From the NCBI GenBank assembly GCA_029939015.1, contig JAOZTV010000208.1, forward strand, positions 1 through 5,636: a stretch of 5,636 nucleotides of DNA, read 5' to 3'. Source of the stretch: Candidatus Aminicenantota bacterium (lineage in GTDB: Bacteria > Acidobacteriota > Aminicenantia > UBA2199). Both the position numbers and the translations under genes were made by a program. Below, piece by piece: positions 1 to 5,340 of the stretch (positions are counted from its first letter, which is position 1; each line of letters starts with the position of its first letter). The notes under the pieces are model-generated. The model was not told the DNA's origin. It did not search any database and worked only from the letters and a program-made list of their open reading frames with translations.

Positions 1-453
1 AGAAACAAATATAAAATGGCTGGTGATTTTGGATATTATTTTTTCTATAGAGATATATATTGAATTTTTTATTTTAGAATGGTTTGGTGAAAATGCAAAT
101 CCATGAACTGAATGTATGACGATTGGGACATTGCAAAGCTTTGCTGCAATTCTACCTAAAATACCAGCCTTAGAAGAGTGAGTATGAATAATATCAGGCT
201 TGATATGTTTTATATATTTAATTATTTTAAAAAGAGCTGTAAAATCTTTAATTGGATTAATTGAGCGTATTAATTCTTTTAATATAATATGGTTATTTTT
301 GTTTTTTACACGATTATTGAGAATGCCATTCGCACCACTTAGAAGAAAAACACTAAATTTGTTTTTACTGAGGTTGTCGTAAGTATAAATTGTATTTATT
401 TGAGCGCCACCAAGTTCTAATTTTGTGATTATATGTAGAACTTTAATGATCAT
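1..453 (-). CDS. Family-4 glycosyltransferase, N-terminal 151 residues (runs off left edge)
   Basis: The reading frame is open from an ATG at 453 down to base 1, so only the N-terminal Rossmann (acceptor-side) domain is present. It begins MIIKVLHIITKLELGGAQ, the usual opening of GT-B fold GT4 enzymes, with the glycine-rich acceptor loop at residues 14-18. Further on come KPDIIHTHSSKAGILGRIAA and, after NVPIVIHSVHG, a stretch ending SHFIFVS; this pattern is typical of GT4 enzymes of capsule, O-antigen or exopolysaccharide clusters. The C-terminal nucleotide-sugar domain lies outside the window, so donor and acceptor are unknown. The start lies 3 nt past the TAG of the upstream TPR gene and has no Shine-Dalgarno sequence, so translation is probably coupled to that gene. 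The family call is firm; a role in surface polysaccharide is inference. Confidence 0.88.
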   Translation of the reverse strand, partial: MIIKVLHIITKLELGGAQINTIYTYDNLSKNKFSVFLLSGANGILNNRVKNKNNHIILKELIRSINPIKDFTALFKIIKYIKHIKPDIIHTHSSKAGILGRIAAKLCNVPIVIHSVHGFAFSPNHSKIKNSIYISIEKIISKITSHFIFVS

Positions 454-456
454 TAA

Positions 457-1110
457 CTATTTTATAAATTTATTAATAATTCTTTTCAAAAAAGAATCTT
501 GTTTGTCTTTTGGTTTATTTGTAGTTAAGAGTCCAATTTTATCTGCAATATCAACTCTTTGTGGGTTAAGTCTTTTTGCTGTCTCAAACATTGTCAATGC
601 TTTTGATTTTTTTTCTGCTTTTAAATATGTATCACCAAGATAAACCCAAGTGTCATCATTGTCTCTATTGATTTTTATTGCTTTTAAAAAATATTTTTCA
701 GCAGCATAGTAGTTTTTTCTTTTTAAAAGAAGTATTCCAAGGTAAACAATAACTTCTTCATTATTTTTATTTAAAGAATAAGCTTCCTGAAATTTTTCTC
801 CTGCCTTCAAATAATTATGATTTATCATAAAGTAAATACCCTGGTTTAAAATTAGTTTAAAAACCTGGTCAGGAGGATAAATACTAAGATCAGATATTTC
901 ATCAGTTTCTGAATAATTACGCATTATCGATACGTAAGCTGCATGAAACCTTTTAAATTCATCTACAATTTCTTCATTTGTAACAAAAACTTTAGAAAAC
1001 TGTTTTTGAGAGGTCTTTTCTAAATAAGCAGCTCGAATTTCTGTAATTGTTGAATTAGGCTTAATTCCTAGTCTCGCAAAACTTCTTATAGTCTCATTAT
1101 TATTTTCCAT
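457..1110 (-). CDS. TPR protein with degenerate J-domain-like N-terminus
   Basis: A 217-residue protein with no signal peptide or membrane span. Residues 8-66 look like a DnaJ J-domain: FARLGIKPNSTITEIRAAYL matches helices I-II, and FKRFHAAYVSIM matches helix III. The HPD tripeptide that activates DnaK is missing; the loop reads KTSQKQFSKVF. Three consecutive 34-residue TPR units follow at about 84-117, 118-151 and 152-185. The last two keep the L7-G8, A20, F24 and A27 positions, and P32 is present in the third. The tail (about 198-217) is basic and could form an amphipathic helix (SFLKRIINKFIK). The likely role is protein-protein scaffolding, with partner unknown. The gene lies 61 nt after coaE and 3 nt before the glycosyltransferase start, so it probably shares their transcript. 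No good Shine-Dalgarno precedes the ATG. TPR content is clear; the J-like assignment is moderate and no specific function can be named. Confidence 0.85.
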   Translation of the reverse strand: MENNNETIRSFARLGIKPNSTITEIRAAYLEKTSQKQFSKVFVTNEEIVDEFKRFHAAYVSIMRNYSETDEISDLSIYPPDQVFKLILNQGIYFMINHNYLKAGEKFQEAYSLNKNNEEVIVYLGILLLKRKNYYAAEKYFLKAIKINRDNDDTWVYLGDTYLKAEKKSKALTMFETAKRLNPQRVDIADKIGLLTTNKPKDKQDSFLKRIINKFIK

Positions 1111-1146
1111 AATTATATCTTATCATAAAAAAAATTTTTATGTAAG

Positions 1147-1177
1147 ACCTAAATTGAGCGAATCGATAAATCTAGGT
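1147..1177 (-). terminator. Weak stem-loop over the coaE stop codon (possible attenuator)
   Basis: Read on the minus strand, ACCTAGATT (1177-1169) can pair with AATTTAGGT (1155-1147) as 9 bp including one G-U pair, with a 13-nt loop. The coaE TAG lies in the 5' arm. A run of eight U (1134-1127) comes only about 12 nt after the stem, and the stem is AU-rich. It is therefore a poor intrinsic terminator and may only reduce read-through into the TPR gene. Confidence 0.2.
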
Positions 1178-1783
1178 AAGAAGCTCCTTTTCAAGAAAAT
1201 GAAATGTTTCTAAAGTTTTTTTTTGAGTTGATTCAATAGAACCGGTAGTATCAATTGTATAATTAGCGATTTTTAATTTTTCACTTAAAGGAAATTGAGC
1301 TTTAATTTTAATAATTGCTTCTTCATCACTAATATTATCTCTAAGCATTAATCTTTTTAACTGTTCTTCCTGAGATGAATAAACAACAACAATCTTATCA
1401 AATTCTTCATAAGATTTTGATTCAACTAATAATGCAGATTCATATACAAAGAATTTATAAACACTGGTTTCTTCCAAATCTTTAATTATTTTTTTTCGTT
1501 CTTCAACTACTAAGGGGTGAATTATATTATTTATAAAATTTCTTTTTTCATTATCTAAAAAAAGCAATTTTGAAAATTTTTCTTTAATGATATTATTTTC
1601 AGATGAGAAAACTTCTTCTCCAAATACATTTAATATTTTTTTTTTAATATCATCATTATCTGAAAAAATAATTTTTTTTGCAATCTCGTCTGCTCTTTGT
1701 GTATAGCAGTTTAATTCCTCAAGTATTTTCAAGACTAATGTCTTACCTGAACAAATACCGCCTGTTAATCCAATTTTATACAT
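1172..1783 (-). CDS. coaE: Dephospho-CoA kinase
   Basis: CoaE catalyses the last step of coenzyme A synthesis in the cytosol: ATP phosphorylates the 3'-hydroxyl of the ribose of dephospho-CoA. The 203-residue length is normal for the family. The N-terminus MYKIGLTGGICSGKT holds the P-loop (G8 to T15), and ADEIAKKI carries the conserved acidic residue D32. NNIIHPLVVEE (85-95) matches the CoA-binding helix region. RLMLRDN (144-150) fits the lid, and KLKIANYTIDTTGS (169-182) matches the usual C-terminal 'KL..AdyvIdn.Gs' pattern. The segment usually read as D-x-PLLFE is here YESALLVES (114-122), a conservative variant. It is first in a leftward unit with the TPR and glycosyltransferase genes and diverges from glgM. 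There is no Shine-Dalgarno; a -10 box ends 7 nt before the ATG, which suggests a leaderless mRNA. The lack of functional link to its neighbours suits a housekeeping gene. Confidence 0.96.
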   Translation of the reverse strand: MYKIGLTGGICSGKTLVLKILEELNCYTQRADEIAKKIIFSDNDDIKKKILNVFGEEVFSSENNIIKEKFSKLLFLDNEKRNFINNIIHPLVVEERKKIIKDLEETSVYKFFVYESALLVESKSYEEFDKIVVVYSSQEEQLKRLMLRDNISDEEAIIKIKAQFPLSEKLKIANYTIDTTGSIESTQKKTLETFHFLEKELLT

Positions 1784-1790
1784 GAGTTGT

Positions 1791-1819
1791 ATTATACATA
1801 ATTTAAAAGACTAATACAA
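1791..1819 (-). promoter_or_regulatory. Predicted coaE promoter (leaderless)
   Basis: On the minus strand there is a perfect TATAAT (1796-1791) and, 17 nt upstream, TTGTAT (1819-1814), which keeps the TTG of a -35 box. Seven bases (ACAACTC) separate the -10 from the ATG at 1783, so transcription should start at or within a base of the A of ATG. No ribosome binding site would then be in the mRNA. In AT-rich DNA a -10 match alone is weak; the correct spacing and the missing Shine-Dalgarno add weight. Confidence 0.5.
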
Positions 1820-1823
1820 TCAT

Positions 1824-1852
1824 TTGCAAATACCTGTTTTATTCCATATAAT
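1824..1852 (+). promoter_or_regulatory. Predicted glgM promoter, back-to-back with the coaE promoter
   Basis: TTGCAA (1824-1829), a 17-nt spacer and a perfect TATAAT (1847-1852). The predicted start of transcription, about 1858-1860, falls only some 10 nt before the glgM ATG and next to its GGAG, giving a very short leader. The -35 boxes of this promoter and the coaE promoter lie only 4 nt apart, so two polymerases probably could not bind at once. Confidence 0.45.
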
Positions 1853-1859
1853 TATAAAT

Positions 1860-1863
1860 GGAG
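1860..1863 (+). promoter_or_regulatory. glgM ribosome binding site (decides the start)
   Basis: GGAG lies 5 nt before the ATG at 1869. It supports starting at MKIAILTNEYPP, the normal N-terminus of the family. A longer in-frame start at TTG 1824 would add 15 residues, but that TTG coincides with the predicted -35 box and the added residues have no family counterpart. Confidence 0.75.
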
Positions 1864-1868
1864 CATAT

Positions 1869-3086
1869 ATGAAAATTGCAATACTAACAAATGAATATCC
1901 CCCTAATGTCTATGGAGGAGCTGGTGTACATGTTGAATACCTGACAAAAGAACTTTTAAAAATAGATAATGGCAAACACCAGGTAAAGGTTATTTGTTTT
2001 GGAAATCAGAATATTAATGAAAACAAATTGTCTGTTAAAGGTATTTCTAATGAATTTAAAGTTGATACTAAAAAAAAAAAACATAAAAAATTTCTTGAAA
2101 CTATGATTAATAATGTAATTACCGCGGGTATTCTTGATGATGTTGATATAGTACATTGTCACACCTGGTACACTCATTTTGCAGGGCTATTGTCAAAACA
2201 ATTACTAGATATTCCTCTTGTTTTAACAACTCACTCTCTTGAACCCCATAGGCCATGGAAGGTAGAACAATTAGGTAAGGCTTATAATGCAAGCTCATGG
2301 ATAGAGAAAACTGCCTATGAAAATGCAGATGGAATTATTGCAGTTTCGTCAGCTATGAAAAAAGATGTTTCTGAACTTTACGATATTGAAAAAGATAAAG
2401 TTGAAGTGATTTATAATGGTATAGACCTTGATCAGTATAAACCAGAAATTGACAAGGATATTTTAATAAAATATGACATAGATCAAAATAAACCTTTTTT
2501 ACTATTTGTTGGTAGAATTACAAGACAAAAGGGAATTGTTCATCTTGTAAATTCAATAAAATATATTAATGAGGATGTACAAATTGTATTATGTGCAGGA
2601 ATGCCGGATACAAAAGAAATTGAAATTGAGATGAAAAATGCAGTTGATCTTGCTAAAAAAGAAACAAAAAATAATATTATCTGGATACCTGAAATGTTAC
2701 CCAAAGAGGATATTATAAAATTATATTCAATGGCTACTGTATTTGTCTGTCCATCGGTATATGAACCTTTTGGTATTATCAACCTTGAAGCAATGGCGTG
2801 CAAAACACCTGTTATCGCTTCAGAGGTAGGTGGAATACCTGAAATTATTATTCACGGTAAAACTGGTCTTATGGTTCCTATTGAATTTTCAAAAACAGAT
2901 GAGTTTTCATTAGAAAATCCAATTAAATTTGAAAAAGATTTTGCTAAGGCAATTGATAATCTGCTTAAATCACCTGAAAAAATAAAAGAAATGGGTGAAA
3001 ACTCAAGAAAAAGAGTAGAAAATATCTTTAGTTGGCAATCAATTGCAGAAAAGACGATTAGATTTTATGAAAAAACAATTAATTAA
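1869..3086 (+). CDS. glgM: GT4 glycogen synthase / alpha-maltose-1-phosphate synthase
   Basis: A 405-residue cytosolic GT-B enzyme of the actinobacterial-type GlgA/GlgM family. GlgM joins glucose from ADP- or UDP-glucose to glucose 1-phosphate, giving alpha-maltose 1-phosphate, the substrate of GlgE. The N-terminal domain shows EYPPNVYGGAGVHVEYL (9-25), with the glycine loop that binds the sugar phosphate, then VDIVHCHTWY (92-101) and THSLEPHRPWKVEQLG (121-136). The C-terminal domain has VGRITRQKG (214-222), with R216 and K221 expected to bind donor phosphates. It also has YEPFGIINLEAMA (298-310), where E299 and E307 form the EX7E motif of retaining enzymes. Twelve consecutive A residues encode K68-K71. 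The GlgM choice rests on the adjacent glgE; by sequence alone it could be a plain chain-elongating glycogen synthase (GlgA). Confidence 0.88.
   Translation: MKIAILTNEYPPNVYGGAGVHVEYLTKELLKIDNGKHQVKVICFGNQNINENKLSVKGISNEFKVDTKKKKHKKFLETMINNVITAGILDDVDIVHCHTWYTHFAGLLSKQLLDIPLVLTTHSLEPHRPWKVEQLGKAYNASSWIEKTAYENADGIIAVSSAMKKDVSELYDIEKDKVEVIYNGIDLDQYKPEIDKDILIKYDIDQNKPFLLFVGRITRQKGIVHLVNSIKYINEDVQIVLCAGMPDTKEIEIEMKNAVDLAKKETKNNIIWIPEMLPKEDIIKLYSMATVFVCPSVYEPFGIINLEAMACKTPVIASEVGGIPEIIIHGKTGLMVPIEFSKTDEFSLENPIKFEKDFAKAIDNLLKSPEKIKEMGENSRKRVENIFSWQSIAEKTIRFYEKTIN
2070..2081 (+). repeat. Homopolymer tract of 12 A inside glgM
   Basis: Twelve uninterrupted A bases encode four lysines (K68-K71) in a lysine-rich loop of the N-terminal domain. 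Shorter runs occur in glgE (10 A at 4175-4184, 9 A at 4061-4069) and coaE (10 T on the plus strand at 1636-1645). Tracts this long are prone to polymerase slippage and to sequencing error. Confidence 0.9.
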
Positions 3087-3130
3087 AAAAAACATATTAT
3101 GAATAGATATCTTTTGATAATGAAGAACGA

Positions 3131-3152
3131 GGGCGAAAACATGGTTTCGCCC
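3131..3152. repeat. Hairpin 1 of the palindrome pair
   Basis: GGGCGAAA (3131-3138) pairs perfectly with TTTCGCCC (3145-3152) around a 6-nt loop, 44 nt after the glgM stop. No U-tract follows, so it is not a classic terminator, but it could protect the 3' end of glgM mRNA. Confidence 0.8.
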
Positions 3153-3202
3153 CTACGATGCAATAATATAATTAATAATGGATGTTGATGTGAAGAATGT
3201 AG

Positions 3203-3224
3203 GGGCGAACCTATGTGTTCGCCC
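3203..3224. repeat. Hairpin 2 of the palindrome pair
   Basis: GGGCGAAC (3203-3210) pairs perfectly with GTTCGCCC (3217-3224) around a 6-nt loop, 36 nt before the glgE ATG. The T-rich sequence after it (TTATTGTTTG) is too broken for a confident terminator call. Confidence 0.8.
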
Positions 3225-3246
3225 TTATTGTTTGTCAGAATATAAT

Positions 3247-3251
3247 AGGAG
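3247..3251 (+). promoter_or_regulatory. glgE ribosome binding site
   Basis: AGGAG with a 9-nt spacer to the ATG at 3261, the best Shine-Dalgarno in the window. It supports that start and shows glgE is translated from an mRNA with a leader. Confidence 0.8.
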
Positions 3252-3260
3252 TGAATAAAT

Positions 3261-5279
3261 ATGATTTATACTATAAAAGAAACTGATAGAATATTAAAAG
3301 AAGGAAATGGTAGAGTTATCATTGAAAATATAGTTCCTGAAATTGATGGTGGCAGGTTTCCTATTAAAAGGGTATTAAAGGAAAATGTTAGTATTAATGT
3401 AGATTTATTTACAGATGGTCATAATCTGGTTTGTGGAAAAATATTGTATAGATATATTGGTGATAGCGAATGGAGTAGTGTTGACTTAATTTCTTTAGGT
3501 AATGATGTATTTGAAGGTGGTTTTTATGTCAAAAAGGTTGGTATTTGGGAATATACTATTATTGCTTGGATAGATGAGTTTGCTACCTGGCAGAGAGATC
3601 TTAAAAAAAGACTATCGGTTGATGCTGATATAATTATTGACTTGCAAATTGGTGTTGAACTTTTGAAGGCAGGTATAAAAAATGCACCTGAAAGAATAAA
3701 AAATAAATTAAAGAAAACTATCGTTTTGATAAATAATAAAAAAAGTAAAGTAAAATCATTAAATGCTGCACTAGATACGGATTTACTTAAGATAATGTAC
3801 GAATATGGAAAAAGAAAAAATCTATCTGTTTATGAGAAAAATCTTCAAATTATTGTTGACCCTGAAATAGCAGGATTTAGTGCTTGGTATGAGATGTTTC
3901 CAAGGGGGAATTGGGGAGATTGCAAAAGTAAAGGAACATTTAAAACAGTTGAAAAAAGGTTGAATTATATTAAAAATATGGGATTTAATGTATTATATTT
4001 TCCGCCTATACATCCTATAGGGATTGAGTTTCGTAAGGGTAAAAATAATGCAGTAAAAGCAAAAAAAAATGATGTAGGAAGTCCATGGGCTATAGGTGGA
4101 ATTAGTGGAGGCCATAAGTCTATTCTGACTGAACTTGGGACTATTAAGGATTTTGAAGGACTTGTGAAAAAAGCAAAAAAAAAAGGAATACATATTGCCT
4201 TAGATCTTGCTTACCAATGTTCGCCTGACCATCCTTATGTGAAAGAACATCCCGAATGGTTTAAAAAAAGACCGGACAATACTATACAATATGCAGAAAA
4301 TCCTCCAAAAAAATATCAGGACATTTATCCAATAGATTTTTCAACAAAAAAATGGAAGGAATTATGGGAAGAGTTAAAATCTATTGTCCTCTTTTGGATA
4401 GATAAGGGTGTAACAATTTTTAGGGTTGACAATCCTCATACTAAATCACTTTCATTCTGGGAATGGATGATAAAAAGTATAAAGGAAGAATATCCTGAGA
4501 CTATCTTTCTTGCTGAAGCTTTTACACGACCAAAAATGATGTACAGATTGGCTAAGCTTGGATTTTCCCAATCATATACTTATTTTACCTGGAGAAATAC
4601 AAAGTGGGAACTTACTTCTTACTTAAATGACCTGACAAAAACTGATAAGATTGAGTATTATCGTCCAAATTTTTGGCCTAATACACCGGATATTTTACAT
4701 GAGTATTTACAAGTTGGTGGACCTGAAGCATTTAAAATAAGATTTATTCTGGCAGCTTTATTAAGTCCAAATTATGGTATATATGGTCCTGTGTTTGAAT
4801 TAACAGAAAATACTCCTGTGAAAACAGGGAGTGAAGAATATTTGAATTCTGAAAAATATGAGATAAGCAAATGGGATATCAATGCTCCTGAAAGTATAAG
4901 TTCTTTTATTAGTAAAATTAATAAAATCAGAAATGATAATGAAGTGTTCAAATCAAATAGGAATTTAGAGTTTTTTGAAATCAATAATGAAAATTTATTA
5001 TGTTTTGCTAAGTATAATGATGATCTTTCTGAAGTCCACCTTATAATAGTAAACCTTGATACAAATTGGACACAATCAGGTTGGGTGCAATTACCCTTGG
5101 ATAAATTCAAAATACCACAAAATGAGCAATATCAAGTGTTTGACCAATTAAATAATAAGTATTATTTTTGGAAGGGTAATAGAAATTATGTTGAACTTGC
5201 CCCTAAAGAAACCCCTGCCCATATTTTTAAAATAAAAAGATTTCAGAGAACAGAAAAGAACTTTGATTATTATGTTTAA
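3261..5279 (+). CDS. glgE: Alpha-1,4-glucan:maltose-1-phosphate maltosyltransferase
   Basis: GlgE (GH13 subfamily 3) transfers maltosyl from alpha-maltose 1-phosphate to the non-reducing end of alpha-1,4-glucan, with retention, in the cytosol. The 672 residues match the family (about 660-700). The N-terminal domain opens with RVIIENIVPEIDGGRFPIKR (18-37), a GlgE signature, and is followed by a helical insert (about 120-195). The (beta/alpha)8 domain carries GSPWAIGG (273-280) for maltosyl-phosphate binding and ALDLAYQCSPDHP (313-325). By alignment from memory with the Streptomyces enzyme, the nucleophile is D390 in FRVDNPHTK, the acid/base is E419 in FLAEAFTRP, and the third acid is D477 in NTPDILHEYL. 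A beta-sandwich C-terminal domain follows from about 570. All key residues are intact. The gene is 174 nt after glgM; co-transcription is plausible but interrupted by the palindromes. No branching enzyme is nearby. Confidence 0.96.
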   Translation: MIYTIKETDRILKEGNGRVIIENIVPEIDGGRFPIKRVLKENVSINVDLFTDGHNLVCGKILYRYIGDSEWSSVDLISLGNDVFEGGFYVKKVGIWEYTIIAWIDEFATWQRDLKKRLSVDADIIIDLQIGVELLKAGIKNAPERIKNKLKKTIVLINNKKSKVKSLNAALDTDLLKIMYEYGKRKNLSVYEKNLQIIVDPEIAGFSAWYEMFPRGNWGDCKSKGTFKTVEKRLNYIKNMGFNVLYFPPIHPIGIEFRKGKNNAVKAKKNDVGSPWAIGGISGGHKSILTELGTIKDFEGLVKKAKKKGIHIALDLAYQCSPDHPYVKEHPEWFKKRPDNTIQYAENPPKKYQDIYPIDFSTKKWKELWEELKSIVLFWIDKGVTIFRVDNPHTKSLSFWEWMIKSIKEEYPETIFLAEAFTRPKMMYRLAKLGFSQSYTYFTWRNTKWELTSYLNDLTKTDKIEYYRPNFWPNTPDILHEYLQVGGPEAFKIRFILAALLSPNYGIYGPVFELTENTPVKTGSEEYLNSEKYEISKWDINAPESISSFISKINKIRNDNEVFKSNRNLEFFEINNENLLCFAKYNDDLSEVHLIIVNLDTNWTQSGWVQLPLDKFKIPQNEQYQVFDQLNNKYYFWKGNRNYVELAPKETPAHIFKIKRFQRTEKNFDYYV

Positions 5280-5304
5280 GTTGATAATATGAAAAATTAT
5301 ATTG

Positions 5305-5333
5305 TTGACAAAATTTTCAAATAATTCTATTAT
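5305..5333 (+). promoter_or_regulatory. Strong consensus promoter of the AAA-ATPase-like gene (leaderless)
   Basis: Perfect TTGACA (5305-5310), a 17-nt spacer and TATTAT (5328-5333, 5 of 6). Seven bases (TAGATAT) then lead to the ATG at 5341, with no Shine-Dalgarno. The start of transcription should fall at the ATG, giving a leaderless mRNA with the same geometry as coaE. Confidence 0.65.
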
Positions 5334-5340
5334 TAGATAT

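Larger units (their letters stand above)
3131..3224. repeat. REPIN-like pair of inverted 26-nt palindromic units between glgM and glgE
   Basis: Two 26-nt units (3131-3156 and 3199-3224) in opposite orientation are 23/26 identical after reverse complementation, with 42 AT-rich bases between them. Each outer 22-23 bases is itself a palindrome, and the GTAG / CTAC tails face inward. The units are far more GC-rich than their surroundings. The layout matches inverted REP doublets (REPIN/BIME) usually mobilised by REP-associated tyrosine transposases. No such transposase is in the window, and the family name is not known to me. As RNA the pair could fold as two small hairpins or one long one, affecting glgM mRNA ends or read-through to glgE. 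Confidence 0.8.

Noticed and set aside
1112..1127. TATAAT (1117-1112) or TATGAT (1127-1122) on the minus strand as a promoter for the TPR gene
   Set aside because: The first ends 1 nt before the ATG, too close even for a leaderless start; the second has no -35. Read-through from coaE is simpler.
1124..1142. Perfect AT-only inverted repeat CATAAAAA / TTTTTATG
   Set aside because: No GC in the stem beyond the end pair and a 3-nt loop; too unstable for a terminator and expected by chance in A/T runs.
1956..2177. Minus-strand ORFs inside glgM (also 2540-2803) and glgE (3993-4193, 4772-5110), and plus-strand ORFs at 200-382 and 425-643
   Set aside because: All lie opposite well-supported genes, have low-complexity hydrophobic translations, and show no recognisable domain or ribosome binding site.
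3121..3197. Direct repeat TGAAGAA at 3121-3127 and 3191-3197 as a target-site duplication
   Set aside because: The copies do not flank the palindrome pair symmetrically; the second lies inside it. Seven AT-rich bases can match by chance.
3241..3246. Perfect TATAAT just before glgE as a -10 box
   Set aside because: The start of transcription would fall at about 3253, downstream of the AGGAG that serves glgE, and no -35 lies at the right distance.
5289..5324. Eleven-codon ORF (MKNYIVDKIFK) between glgE and the next gene
   Set aside because: No ribosome binding site, and it spans the TTGACA of the predicted promoter; consistent with chance in AT-rich DNA.
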